DNA of 35,236 bases from an uncultured Clostridia bacterium (GCA_947623465.1 CANQGU010000018.1:1-35236), one strand, 5' to 3'. Shown: positions 9,190 to 18,243, counted from the stretch's first letter. A program made the numbers and translations. The notes: a model not told the origin generated them from the sequence alone.

Positions 9190-9466
9190 TATTAAAAGCA
9201 AAGAAAAAGAGGAAGTATATTTGTACTGTTTTTAGAGAATAGAAGTCATAGGCTGTAAGCTTCTTAAATAAAGACAAATAGAAAAGTAGCTTTGGAGCTG
9301 ATATATTGAAATATAAGTAAATATATCCGGATAAGAACCGTTAAAAACTTTTAAAGAGATTATTTTAAGGCAAACCATATAAAATGTGATTAGCCTGTAA
9401 TAATAAATTAAGGTGGTACCGCGGAAAATTCGCCCTTATATGTTTATACATATAAGGGCTTTTTGG
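9190..9466 (+). promoter_or_regulatory. T-box leader (tRNA-sensing riboswitch) for valS
   Basis: The diagnostic T-box sequence AAGGTGGTACCGCGG is at 9410-9424. A terminator follows: an 11-bp stem (9432-9442 with 9449-9459) and a T-run. An AGAGA element at about 9232 lies in stem I. A GTA at 9286-9288, before GCTTTGGAGC, is the best valine specifier candidate by alignment with other leaders, though I did not fold it. Uncharged tRNA-Val should stabilise the antiterminator and switch on valS. Confidence 0.93.
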
Positions 9467-9490
9467 TACTTAAAAAAAGGAGGAATAATT

Positions 9491-12163
9491 ATGGAAGAAA
9501 AGAAAATGTTAGAAGGAAAATATAACCCAAAAGATTTTGAAGAAAAAATCTATAAAAATTGGGAAGAAAATGGATATTTTAAACCAAGTATGGATAAAGA
9601 TAAAAAGCCATATTGCATAATGATGCCACCACCAAATGTAACTGGAAAGTTACATATGGGTCATGCTTTAGATGATACAATTCAAGATATATTAATTAGA
9701 TTTAAAAGGATGCAAGGTTATGATTGTTTATGGCTTCCTGGAGCAGACCATTCTGCAATTTCAACAGAAATGAAAGTTGTAGAAAAATTAAAACAAGAAG
9801 GAAAAACAAAACAAGACTTAGGAAGAGAAAAATTCTTAGAAGAAGCATGGGATTGGACACATAAATATGGTGGAATAATTCAAACTCAACAAAGAAAACT
9901 TGGATGTTCTTGTGATTGGGAAAGAAACAGATTTACTCTTGATGAAGGTATGTCATATGCAGTTTTAGAGCAATTTGTAAGTTTGTATAAAAAAGGATTA
10001 ATTTATAAGGGAACAAGGATGGTAAATTACTGCCCAAGTTGTAAAACTTCAATTTCAGATGCAGAGGTAGAATATAAAGAAGAACCATCACACTTATGGC
10101 ATATTAGGTACAAAATAGTAAATGAAGAAGGCAAATATGTAGAAGTTGCAACTACAAGACCTGAAACAATGCTTGGAGATACTGCAGTTGCTGTTCATCC
10201 TGATGATGAAAGATATAAAAGTATAGTTGGCAAAAAATGTATACTTCCAATAATGAATAAAGAAATTCCAATAATTGCAGATGAATTTGTAGAAAAAGAT
10301 TTTGGTACAGGATGTGTTAAAATAACGCCAGCACATGACATGAATGACTATCAAGCAGGATTAAAGCATAACTTAGAAATAATAGAAGTTTTTGACGAAA
10401 ACAATAAAATGGGTGATTTAGTTCCTGAATTAAAAGGAATGGATTTATTAGAGGCAAGAAAGGAAATAGTAAAAAAACTAGAAGAATTAGGAGCATTAGT
10501 AAAAACAGAAGATTATACTCACAATGTTGCTAAATGTGAAAGATGTAAATCAACTCTAGAGCCAAAAGTATCTATGCAATGGTTTGTAAAAATGGACGAT
10601 TTGGCAAAAAGAGCAGCTGATAGTGCAAGAAATAATGAAATAAAATTTGTTCCAAAAAGATATGAAAAACAATATTATAATTGGTTAGATAATATTCAAG
10701 ATTGGTGTATTTCTCGTCAATTATGGTGGGGACACAGAATTCCTGCATATTATTGTGAAGATTGTAATCATATAAATGTTTCAAAAACTAAGCCTTCAAA
10801 ATGTGAAAAATGCGGAAGTACTAAATTAAATCAAGACGAAGATACTTTAGACACATGGTTTAGCTCAGCTCTTTGGCCATTTTCTACACTTGGCTGGCCA
10901 AATAAAGAAAGTGAGGATTACAAGAGATTTTACCCAACAAGTGTATTGGTTACAGGTTTTGATATAATAACATTTTGGGTTTCAAGGATGATGACACAAG
11001 GGCTAGAGTTTACAGATAAACCACCATTTAAAGATGTTTTAATTCACGGAATAATTCGTGATAGCCAAGGAAGAAAAATGTCTAAAACTTTAGGAAATGG
11101 TGTTGACCCTCTTGAAGTTATAGAAAAATATGGAGCAGATGCTTTAAGATTTTCTGTTCTTTCTGGTACAACAATGGGAAATGATATTAGATATATGCCA
11201 GAAAAACTAGAGCAAGCTTCAAATTTTGCAAACAAAATCTGGAATGCAGCAAAATTTGTAATTAATGCAAATTCTTCAGTAAAAGAAGAAGATGTAAAAG
11301 AATTTTGTCATAAAGTATATGATAGTAAAACTAAAAAATATGATGAAAAATTATTAAAAATCGAAGATAAATGGATTTTAAATAAATTAGATAAATTAAT
11401 TGTAAAAGTTACACAAAATATAGAAAACTATGATTTAGGTATAGCAATAGACACAATTTATGGCTTTATAAGAGACGAATTCTGCGATTGGTATATAGAA
11501 ATGGTAAAATCTAGAATTTATTCAGAAAACTATGATGATAAAGTTCAAGTTTGTGATATTTTAAATCATGTACTTGGAGCATCTTTAAAATTATTACACC
11601 CATTTATGCCATTTATTACAACAAAAATATATAAAAATATAATTACTTATTCAGATAAAGATTTAATTGTATCAGATTGGCCAGAAATAAAGAAAGAATT
11701 TGCTTTTGATAAAGATGAAGAATTTGTAGAAAATTTAAAAGAAATAATAGTTGAAATAAGAAATATTAGAGCAAAAATGAATGTTCATCCAAGTAAAAAA
11801 GTTGATTTGATATTTGTTACTAATAAATATCAAAAAGAACTAGAAGAAGCAAAAAGCTTTATGTTAAAACTTGGATTTGGAGAAAATCTAATAATAAAAC
11901 AAAATAAAGAAGATGTACCTAAAGATTCTATAAGTATTATAAAAGATGATATAGAGCTTTATATGGAACAAGGTGGTTTAGTTGATTTAGCCGAAGAAGC
12001 AAAAAGAAAAGAAGAAGAAATCAAAAAAATTAAATTTGAAATTGAAAGAGCAGAGAAAATGCTTTCAAATCCGGGATTTGTAAATAAAGCGCCAAAAGAA
12101 AAAATTGATGAAGAAAAGGCTAAACTTGAAAAATATAAAAATATGTTGGAGAAGCTAAATTAA
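9491..12163 (+). CDS. valS: Valyl-tRNA synthetase
   Basis: The product is 890 aa, normal for ValRS. The class I HIGH motif appears as PPPNVTGKLHMGH (near residue 45) and the KMSKS loop as GRKMSKTLGNGVDPLEV (near residue 530). The editing domain carries TTRPETMLGDTAVAVHP. A C-terminal coiled coil (about residues 830-890) is typical of ValRS. ATG 9491 follows AAAGGAGGAATAATT; the frame extends upstream into the T-box terminator, but that part is untranslated leader. No CGG codon occurs in the gene. Expression is controlled by the T-box. Confidence 0.97.
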   Translation: MEEKKMLEGKYNPKDFEEKIYKNWEENGYFKPSMDKDKKPYCIMMPPPNVTGKLHMGHALDDTIQDILIRFKRMQGYDCLWLPGADHSAISTEMKVVEKLKQEGKTKQDLGREKFLEEAWDWTHKYGGIIQTQQRKLGCSCDWERNRFTLDEGMSYAVLEQFVSLYKKGLIYKGTRMVNYCPSCKTSISDAEVEYKEEPSHLWHIRYKIVNEEGKYVEVATTRPETMLGDTAVAVHPDDERYKSIVGKKCILPIMNKEIPIIADEFVEKDFGTGCVKITPAHDMNDYQAGLKHNLEIIEVFDENNKMGDLVPELKGMDLLEARKEIVKKLEELGALVKTEDYTHNVAKCERCKSTLEPKVSMQWFVKMDDLAKRAADSARNNEIKFVPKRYEKQYYNWLDNIQDWCISRQLWWGHRIPAYYCEDCNHINVSKTKPSKCEKCGSTKLNQDEDTLDTWFSSALWPFSTLGWPNKESEDYKRFYPTSVLVTGFDIITFWVSRMMTQGLEFTDKPPFKDVLIHGIIRDSQGRKMSKTLGNGVDPLEVIEKYGADALRFSVLSGTTMGNDIRYMPEKLEQASNFANKIWNAAKFVINANSSVKEEDVKEFCHKVYDSKTKKYDEKLLKIEDKWILNKLDKLIVKVTQNIENYDLGIAIDTIYGFIRDEFCDWYIEMVKSRIYSENYDDKVQVCDILNHVLGASLKLLHPFMPFITTKIYKNIITYSDKDLIVSDWPEIKKEFAFDKDEEFVENLKEIIVEIRNIRAKMNVHPSKKVDLIFVTNKYQKELEEAKSFMLKLGFGENLIIKQNKEDVPKDSISIIKDDIELYMEQGGLVDLAEEAKRKEEEIKKIKFEIERAEKMLSNPGFVNKAPKEKIDEEKAKLEKYKNMLEKLN

Positions 12164-12250
12164 CATGTATAACAGTAAAAATATTTTAAAAAACTAAATT
12201 AAAATATATACTAGTATAATGCAAAACTATACTAATTATCGAAAATATTT

Positions 12251-12279
12251 TTGCAAAAACTATAAAAATATGCTATAAT
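12251..12279 (+). promoter_or_regulatory. Strong sigma-A promoter of the 12344 mini-gene
   Basis: TTGCAA (12251-12256), exactly 17 bases, then TATAAT (12274-12279), with ATGC before the -10 box and TATATAT after it. The promoter at 26262-26290 has nearly the same sequence. A 7-bp hairpin (TTCACAC 12302-12308 with GTGTGAA 12320-12326) lies just before the ribosome-binding site. Confidence 0.75.
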
Positions 12280-12343
12280 ATATATAAAATATGCATAGAA
12301 ATTCACACGGAGCTATATAGTGTGAAAAAAGGAGGAAAAAATA

Positions 12344-12499
12344 ATGAGATTTTTTAGAGGTTGTCGGAGAAAGATGTACAAACAGGCTATTATAATGATA
12401 GTAATAACTATAGCTGTTGCTATTGGTTCGGTTATTGTCATAGATAAAGCTTTGGAGGCTTCGAGAACAGAAGCCATAAATCAGGTGGAAATATATTAA
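12344..12499 (+). CDS. Small single-pass membrane peptide (51 aa) with CGG at codon 8
   Basis: GGAGG lies eight bases before ATG. Read normally the peptide starts MRFFRGCRRKMYKQA, has one hydrophobic segment (about residues 15-33) and ends in an acidic tail EASRTEAINQVEIY. It has its own promoter and terminator. Codon 8 is CGG (12365). If CGG causes +1 slippage here as elsewhere, translation would end at 12395 after 16 residues (MRFFRGCGERCTNRLL). Codon use (GTC, TCG, GAG, CAG) is less AT-rich than neighbours. An internal ATG at 12374 follows GGAGAAAG closely and could bypass the CGG. I do not recognise a family; toxin-like or regulatory peptides are possible. Confidence 0.6.
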   Translation: MRFFRGCRRKMYKQAIIMIVITIAVAIGSVIVIDKALEASRTEAINQVEIY

Positions 12500-12548
12500 T
12501 TCGTACCTTATAATTAATTTCAACAAACAATCTTAATAAGATCTATAT

Positions 12549-12596
12549 AAACTCATACGTGTTTTAGCAGTGCACACGTGTGAGTTTTCTCTTTTT
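12549..12596 (+). terminator. Rho-independent terminator of the 12344 mini-gene
   Basis: A 14-bp stem (12549-12562 with 12574-12587, one G-U pair) and an 11-base loop are followed by a T-rich tract. Confidence 0.85.
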
Positions 12597-12724
12597 ATGT
12601 GTTACAAAAATATTACGATTTCATTACATTTTAAATATAATATTGAAATTATAAAACATAAAATATATACTATTAATAGTAGATGGAAATATTAACATGT
12701 ACTATTGAGAGGAGTATTTATAAA

Positions 12725-15154
12725 ATGAAAAAAACAAGTAAAATTTTAATATTATTTTTAATAATAAACATTTTATTTTCTGTAAAAGTTTTAGCTGTAG
12801 ATATTAATGATATAAAATTAAAAGATTATGAATACACAGAAGCATACAAAAAATATTTAGAGATGTCAGATGAAGAAAAACAAAATGTAGTTGAACCAAG
12901 TAAATATGACTTAGGAAATAATTTAAGTACAAACAAAGCAGTTATGGCAAATGAACATATTTCATTAAAAAATTTAATGTCATATTTAAAATCATCTGCA
13001 TATTCAAATGAGCAAAAATACACATTAATGGATTATATTCCAAATAATTTAAAAATAAAAAATCAAGAGCAAACAAATATATGTTGGGCATTTGCAAGTC
13101 TTGGTTCATTAGAAACTAATTTAGCAATGAAAGACAAAGCAAACAATATAACAAGCAAGGTATATGATTATTCAGAAAGACACATGGCATATAGTAAATC
13201 TTCAAGCTTTTTAGATGGACAAAAAAATAAATATGGATGGTCATCATTAGTATCTAAAGGTGCTAATTATTATGCAGCTCTTTCATATTTAACAGAAGGT
13301 ATAGGTGCAATTAATGAACAAGATATGCCATTTGAAAATAATGAAAACCAAATTGATATAAGTCAAATTCAAAATAAAACAGTACAAACAACTCTTAATG
13401 ATGCTATAATATTTGATGTAATTGAAAAAACAAGTCAAGCAAACGAAACAGAACTACAAAATTTACAAAAACAAATAAAAGAGCATATATCAGAAAACGG
13501 ATCAGTTGCAGCATCAATATATATGCCAGATTATTTTGCTGATAATGAAGACTTTAAATTCGATACTGCTGCTATTTATGTAAGTAATGCAGCAAATAAA
13601 ATACAAAACCATGGAGTAAGTATTATTGGTTGGGATGATACGTTTTCTAAAGACAAATTTGCAACAACTCCTAAAGGTGATGGAGCATGGATAATTAGAA
13701 ATTCATATGGTACATTAGAAGAAATTACATATGATGAAATAAAACAAATGGTAGTAGACCAATCAAAAGAAAGCATAACTTCAAAAGAACAAGTAACAGA
13801 ACAAATGCTACAAGCTGCTATACAAACAATTAAAAATCAATATCCTAATATGGTAGATGATTCTCAAAATAAAAAATTAACTATAAAAGCAGGAGATAAT
13901 GGTATTTTTTACATATCATATTATGATGAATTAGTATATGGTTCTTTGTTTGGAGTTATAAATGCAGAAAGTAGCAAAACATATGATAAAATTTATCAAT
14001 ATGACGAAGTTGGAGGTACAGGGGTTGTAACTGCTCCAAATAGTCTTCTTGATGAACTTTATTTAGCAAATGTTTTTTCAAGAGATTCATCTTCTACTGA
14101 ATATTTATCTTCTGTAGGAATTCAAACAGCAAAGGATGGATTATCTTACGAAGTATATGTAAATCCATCAGATGGTGATAAATCTTTAGATAAATTACAA
14201 AAAGTAGAACTTGTAGAAGGAGATAATATTACTTTAACATCAGGATATCATACATTGAAGTTTAAAAATAAAATGCAATTAACAGGAAGTAATTTTGTTG
14301 TAGCAATTAAAGTAACAGCAAAATCAGGTGAAGATATTTCTTTCTGGGTAGAAAATAATATGAAAAATGAAGCTGGTGAAATAACTGAAAAAAATGTAAC
14401 TTCAAATCCAGGCGAAAGCTTTATGGGAGGTATTGCCTTAGGAAGTTTAATGTGGGTTGATATAGGTGATACATCAGGTAGTTTGTATCGTGGTAATTTA
14501 ACAATAAAGGCTATGGTAGAAAATAATTCAAATCCTAGTGGATCAGGAGAACAACCAAGTGGAGGAGAGCAAACTCCTACAGGAGGAACAACTCCTACAG
14601 AAGAAGTGAAAGGATCTGATTTTACTAATTCAAAAGCAAAATTATCTGGTGCAGAATTTGATGTGTTTGAACAAAAATTCTGCATAACAATAAAAATTTC
14701 AGGAATAAAAGTAGATGATGTGTGCGACTCTTATAAACATTATTTTGCATTATCATCAAAATCAACAAAAGCTGCTGACGAAATAATATACGAAGCAGGA
14801 CCTTTTGAGAAACAATCAGATGGAACTTATACTTTAACAATAAAAGTAACTTCAGAAGAACAATTGGAAGATATAGATGATAGTGGAGTTATAAATGTTT
14901 TCGTAAAAGAGGTTGCAACAAAAGGAGGAAAGTCTGTAACAACATTAAGTGGACCTATGGAATTGATAGTTGATTTAGATGAAAATACGGGTAACGGCGG
15001 AGTAAGTGTTGTTTCAGGCAATGAAGACAATACAAGATCACCAAATATTCTACCTGATACAGGTGTAAAAATAATTGCAGTAAGCATACTAATAGTTGCT
15101 GTTTTTGGAATAATTTTATTTGTAAAATATAGAAAATTAAATGATATAAAATAA
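12725..15154 (+). CDS. Cell-wall anchored papain-family (C1) cysteine protease
   Basis: The product is 809 aa. ATG 12725 follows GAGAGGAGT and opens a signal peptide (MKKTSKILILFLIINILF, cleavage probably after VLA). The C1 catalytic elements are present: Gln/Cys in NQEQTNICWAFASLGSLE, His in NHGVSIIGWDD, Asn in WIIRNSYG. A lectin-like beta domain typical of bacterial C1 peptidases follows (about residues 450-600), then a Gly/Pro/Thr linker and a Ca-binding-like beta domain. The end is LPDTG, a hydrophobic segment and KYRKLNDIK, a sortase signal. It is probably exposed on peptidoglycan and degrades external proteins. An upstream in-frame ATG at 12683 lacks a ribosome-binding site. Confidence 0.9.
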   Translation: MKKTSKILILFLIINILFSVKVLAVDINDIKLKDYEYTEAYKKYLEMSDEEKQNVVEPSKYDLGNNLSTNKAVMANEHISLKNLMSYLKSSAYSNEQKYTLMDYIPNNLKIKNQEQTNICWAFASLGSLETNLAMKDKANNITSKVYDYSERHMAYSKSSSFLDGQKNKYGWSSLVSKGANYYAALSYLTEGIGAINEQDMPFENNENQIDISQIQNKTVQTTLNDAIIFDVIEKTSQANETELQNLQKQIKEHISENGSVAASIYMPDYFADNEDFKFDTAAIYVSNAANKIQNHGVSIIGWDDTFSKDKFATTPKGDGAWIIRNSYGTLEEITYDEIKQMVVDQSKESITSKEQVTEQMLQAAIQTIKNQYPNMVDDSQNKKLTIKAGDNGIFYISYYDELVYGSLFGVINAESSKTYDKIYQYDEVGGTGVVTAPNSLLDELYLANVFSRDSSSTEYLSSVGIQTAKDGLSYEVYVNPSDGDKSLDKLQKVELVEGDNITLTSGYHTLKFKNKMQLTGSNFVVAIKVTAKSGEDISFWVENNMKNEAGEITEKNVTSNPGESFMGGIALGSLMWVDIGDTSGSLYRGNLTIKAMVENNSNPSGSGEQPSGGEQTPTGGTTPTEEVKGSDFTNSKAKLSGAEFDVFEQKFCITIKISGIKVDDVCDSYKHYFALSSKSTKAADEIIYEAGPFEKQSDGTYTLTIKVTSEEQLEDIDDSGVINVFVKEVATKGGKSVTTLSGPMELIVDLDENTGNGGVSVVSGNEDNTRSPNILPDTGVKIIAVSILIVAVFGIILFVKYRKLNDIK

Positions 15155-15191
15155 TAAATTCAATTTAAAATATTAATTTAATATTAATAAT

Positions 15192-15242
15192 AAAAAAGAA
15201 GATTTTAAAAGTAAAAAAATGCTTTTAGAATCTTCTTTTTTT
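15192..15242 (+). terminator. Terminator after the C1 protease
   Basis: An imperfect ~20-bp stem (15192-15211 with 15222-15241) ends in a run of T. The following 165 bases before spoIIAA hold no gene; I see no confident sigma-H promoter there. Confidence 0.85.
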
Positions 15243-15406
15243 GCCTAAAAATAAAGTTTTGTTCAAATTTTAGTATTTGTAAAATTAAATTCTTATTATT
15301 TAAAATTTTTTTATTTAGCTGTCAAATTATGACAAACTTTTCAGTTTCTAAATGTTAAAATATGGAAAACAAAAAAATGGACAAGCATTTAAAAAGGAGG
15401 TTTTAG

Positions 15407-15799
15407 ATGGAAATTAAATTTTTCGAAGATCAAAAACTTCTGATATTTAAAATTACAGAAGAAATTGATGAATGTAAAGTTAAAGAAATAAGGAGGAGAG
15501 CAGATTATGAAATTGAAAGATTTATGCCTAAAAGAGTTGTATTTGATTTTGATAGTGTTACTTTCATGGATAGTGCAGGAATAGGGATGGTAATTGGTAG
15601 ATACAAACAAGCTGCAATGCTAGGAGGACAAGTTTATCTTGCAAATTTAACAGATAGTGTAAGAAAAATTTTTGCTATGAGTGGAGTTTTAAAATTAATT
15701 CCAGAAGTAAAACTTTATAATGATGAAGAATTTGCAGAAAAAAGCACAGAATTTTACGATAAAGAAGATTTTACAGAAGAAAAGGAGGTTAGTTTATGA
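15407..15799 (+). CDS. spoIIAA: Anti-sigma F factor antagonist SpoIIAA
   Basis: The product is 130 aa with a STAS fold. The phosphorylation site is Ser56 in [14 protein letters not shown]. In its dephosphorylated form SpoIIAA releases sigma-F from SpoIIAB in the forespore. A strong AAAGGAGG precedes ATG. The stop overlaps the spoIIAB start (ATGA), the usual coupling. The tail after residue ~115 is acidic and longer than in Bacillus (117 aa). Confidence 0.93.
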   Translation: MEIKFFEDQKLLIFKITEEIDECKVKEIRRRADYEIERFMPKRVVFDFDSVTFMDSAGIGMVIGRYKQAAMLGGQVYLANLTDSVRKIFAMSGVLKLIPEVKLYNDEEFAEKSTEFYDKEDFTEEKEVSL

Positions 15800-16266
15800 T
15801 AAACGAAAATGAAATGAAATTAGAATTTATAAGTAAGTCTAACAACGAAGCTTTTGCAAGAATTACAGTAGCTGCATTTGTTGCATCTTTAGACCCAACT
15901 ATTGAAGAAATTTCAGACATAAAAACAGCTGTATCTGAAGCTGTAACAAATTCAATTGTTCATGGTTATGAAAATACTTTAGGAATAATAAGCGTAAATT
16001 GTAAAATTAAAAATAGAGAAGTTACAGTTGAAATATCAGATAATGGTAAGGGTATAGAAAATATTGAAATGGCAAAACAGCCACTTTATACAAGTAAACC
16101 TAATTTAGAAAGATCAGGGATGGGATTTACTATAATGGAAAGCTTTATGGATTCTTTAAAAGTTGAGTCTGTTTTAGGTGTTGGAACTAAAATTACAATG
16201 AAAAAAACAATAAAGGAACAGGAAAAAGAAGAAGCTATGAGCTTAGAAGAAGCTCTAAGGGGGTAA
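15796..16266 (+). CDS. spoIIAB: Anti-sigma F factor / serine kinase SpoIIAB
   Basis: The product is 156 aa, a GHKL-type ATPase. The N box is [12 protein letters not shown] (Glu48, Asn52), G1 is DNGKGI and the G2 lid is RSGMGFTIM. SpoIIAB binds sigma-F and phosphorylates SpoIIAA. The gene overlaps spoIIAA by four bases and lies three bases before sigF; this order is diagnostic of the spoIIA operon. Confidence 0.94.
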   Translation: MINENEMKLEFISKSNNEAFARITVAAFVASLDPTIEEISDIKTAVSEAVTNSIVHGYENTLGIISVNCKIKNREVTVEISDNGKGIENIEMAKQPLYTSKPNLERSGMGFTIMESFMDSLKVESVLGVGTKITMKKTIKEQEKEEAMSLEEALRG

Positions 16267-16269
16267 CTA

Positions 16270-17004
16270 ATGCTAGATAGTGTTACAAATGAAATAAAAA
16301 AGGCACAAACAGGTGACAAAGATGCTATGGCAAGATTAGTCGAAGAAAACCAAGGACTTATTTGGAGCATAGTAAAACGTTTTACAGGCAGAGGATATGA
16401 GGTAGAGGATTTATATCAAATAGGAGCAATGGGTTTTGTAAAATCTATAAGAAATTTTGATATAAATTTTGATGTTAAACTTTCAACCTATGCTGTTCCT
16501 TATATGCTTCGGAGAAATTAAAAGATTTTTAAGAGATGACCGGACCTATTAAAGTAAGTAGAGGTTTAAAAGATTTACATAGAAAAATAATGGATTTACA
16601 AAAAGAATATATTGCAAAATATGGTAAAGAGCCAACAATTCGGTGAAATTTCAAAAATATTAAAAACACCAAAGGAGGAAATTACTTTAGCCTTAGATAG
16701 CACAAGACCAATAGATTCTATAGAAGAAAGTGTATTTTCAGACAATAAAACAGATAGCTCAATAAATATTTTAGAAACTTTGTCAACAAATAAAGATGAG
16801 GCAAATTTAATAACAAATAAAATTACAATAAATAAAATGCTAGACAATATGAAGTCTAGAGATAAACAAATTATTATGCTTAGATATTTTAAAGATAAAA
16901 CTCAAATAGATGTTGCCAAAATTCTTGGTATTTCACAAGTTCAAGTATCAAGATTAGAAAAGAAAATTTTACAAGAAATGAAAAAGGAACTAGCTTCAAG
17001 TTAG
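16270..17004 (+). CDS. sigF: RNA polymerase sigma-F factor, with three +1 shifts at CGG
   Basis: This is the forespore-specific sigma factor (SpoIIAC), third gene of spoIIA. Region 2 reads EVEDLYQIGAMGFVKSIRNF and KLSTYAVPYML, then CGG (16510). Skipping one base gives GEIKRFLRDD, another CGG (16541) gives GPIKVSRGLKDLHRKI, and a third (16641) gives GEISKILKTPKEEITLAL. The rest is in one frame with region 4 (LRYFKDKTQIDVAKILGISQ, VQVSRLEKKILQEM). The restored protein is 243 aa, matching the family. Read without shifting it would end at residue 83. The ribosome-binding site AAGGGGG precedes ATG. Three shifts in one sporulation regulator could make its yield depend on slippage efficiency. Confidence 0.88.
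16510..16513 (+). other. Putative +1 recoding site CGGA (sigF site 1)
   Basis: 0-frame codon 81 is CGG after CTT; TAA comes two codons later. Skipping one base yields PYMLGEIKRFLRDD, the invariant region 2.4 sequence of SigF/SigG/SigB-type factors. Confidence 0.9.
16541..16544 (+). other. Putative +1 recoding site CGGA (sigF site 2)
   Basis: CGG follows GAC, only 30 bases after site 1; TAA comes two codons later. Skipping one base yields RDDGPIKVSR, conserved as RDDG-x-[IV]KVSR in sporulation sigma factors. Confidence 0.9.
16641..16644 (+). other. Putative +1 recoding site CGGT (sigF site 3)
   Basis: CGG follows ATT and TGA is the very next 0-frame codon. Skipping one base yields KEPTIGEISKIL, the region 3 helix (EPT-x-x-EIA). 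Gly is plausible but less conserved than at sites 1 and 2. Confidence 0.85.
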
Positions 17005-17022
17005 TTCTATTTTTATTTTTTT
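16987..17022 (+). terminator. Terminator of the spoIIA operon
   Basis: An 8-base stem (16987-16994 with 17000-17007, one mismatch or wobble) overlaps the sigF stop and is followed by a T-rich tract. Confidence 0.75.
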
Positions 17023-17108
17023 TAAATAGATTATTAATAGCTTGTATATTTTTTAAATAAAATTAATATATCTTACAATGAAAAGAAAGTAACTAAAGGA
17101 AGGAGTGT

Positions 17109-17135
17109 ATGGTTAAAATTATCATACAAAAATAA
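17109..17135 (+). CDS. Leader mini-ORF (8 codons) before spoIID
   Basis: AAGGAAGGAG lies close before ATG 17109. The frame encodes MVKIIIQK and ends at TAA 17133-17135, one base before the spoIID ATG, which has no ribosome-binding site of its own. This suggests translational coupling. Confidence 0.4.
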   Translation: MVKIIIQK

Positions 17136-17136
17136 A

Positions 17137-18153
17137 ATGAAGAAAATATTAATATATATAATGGTTTTAATGATAGTTCTTGTTATTTTTCCTAGTATTC
17201 TTACTAAAAAAAAGATTTCAAAAATAATAGATAATGAGCAAACAATATCTGAAGAACAAGAACCTAAAGAAGAAATAGTAAAATATGATTATTCAAAATA
17301 TGCTACTATAAAATTACTTCATACAAAAACAAACGAAATAGAAGAGCTTCCAATAGATGAATATTTATATGGAGTAGTATCAGGTGAAATGCCAGCAACA
17401 TATGAAATGGAAGCATTAAAAGCACAAGCAATAGTTGCAAGAACATATACTTTATATCAAATAATGAATAGTAAAGGTAAGCACCAAGATAGCGATATTT
17501 GTGATAACTCAAATTGCTGTCAAGCATGGATTTCAAAAGAAGACAGATTAAATAGATGGGACGAGGATGTAAGAAATTCAAATTGGGATAAAATTACTAA
17601 TGCAGTAGATAGCACTCAAGGAAAAATTATAACATATAATAATGCTCCAATAGATGCATTTTTTCACTCAAATAGTGGCGGAATAACAGAAACTGCAACT
17701 AATGTATGGGGCGGAAGTAATTTTCCTTATTTAAAAATCGTTGAAACTGCAGGAGAAGATGGATATGAACAATATAGCTCCGAAGTTGAATTATCAAAAG
17801 ATGAATTAATAAATAAATTAAAAGAAAAGCATCCAGAAGTTCAAATGAATTTTGATGAAGGAAACTGCATTGAAATAAAAGAATATACTGATAGTGGCAG
17901 AGTTAAAACTATAAAATTTGGAAATATCGAAATTGCAGGTACTGAAGCAAGAACTTTATTTGGACTTAAATCTACAAATTTTAGTTTTGAAATAAATGAA
18001 AATACTATAAAATTTAAGGTTATTGGATATGGACATGGTGTTGGAATGAGCCAAACTGGTGCAGATAGTATGGCAAAAAATGGAAGCAATTTTGAACAAA
18101 TAATTATGCATTTTTATGATGGAGTTCAAATAACGTATATAAATGATTTATAA
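17137..18153 (+). CDS. spoIID: Stage II sporulation protein D (peptidoglycan lytic transglycosylase)
   Basis: The product is 338 aa: a single N-terminal membrane anchor (residues 1-24), then the SpoIID/LytB domain. Visible motifs are IDEYLYGVVSGEMPATYEME (catalytic Glu in GEMP), ALKAQAIVARTYTL, FHSNSGGITETATNVWGG and GYGHGVGMSQTGADSMAKNG. A Cys pair in DICDNSNCC matches the family. SpoIID cuts denuded glycan strands with SpoIIM and SpoIIP during engulfment. It lies 130 bases after sigF. Translation is probably coupled to the 8-codon leader. Confidence 0.93.
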   Translation: MKKILIYIMVLMIVLVIFPSILTKKKISKIIDNEQTISEEQEPKEEIVKYDYSKYATIKLLHTKTNEIEELPIDEYLYGVVSGEMPATYEMEALKAQAIVARTYTLYQIMNSKGKHQDSDICDNSNCCQAWISKEDRLNRWDEDVRNSNWDKITNAVDSTQGKIITYNNAPIDAFFHSNSGGITETATNVWGGSNFPYLKIVETAGEDGYEQYSSEVELSKDELINKLKEKHPEVQMNFDEGNCIEIKEYTDSGRVKTIKFGNIEIAGTEARTLFGLKSTNFSFEINENTIKFKVIGYGHGVGMSQTGADSMAKNGSNFEQIIMHFYDGVQITYINDL

Positions 18154-18184
18154 ATTATAGTATTTAATATTGATTATCCTAAAA

Positions 18185-18212
18185 TTGCTTGCTTTTTTTA
18201 TTAAAGTATAAT
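18185..18212 (+). promoter_or_regulatory. Candidate promoter of the class A PBP gene
   Basis: TTGCTT (18185-18190), a 16-base spacer and TATAAT (18207-18212), 31 bases before the start codon. Confidence 0.55.
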
Positions 18213-18243
18213 ATAATGTAGAAGTCTAAAGGAGGACAAAAAA

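Noticed and set aside
9413..9490. valS starting at 9413 in the open frame
   Set aside because: This stretch is the T-box sequence and terminator; ATG 9491 has a strong ribosome-binding site.
12260..12526. 88-codon minus-strand ORF opposite the 12344 mini-gene
   Set aside because: It has no ribosome-binding site and runs against the clear promoter, terminator and ORF on the plus strand.
16641..16646. Classical prfB-like frameshifting at the CGG TGA site in sigF
   Set aside because: Only this site has a stop as the next codon; the others do not, and no upstream Shine-Dalgarno-like stimulator is shared by the sites.
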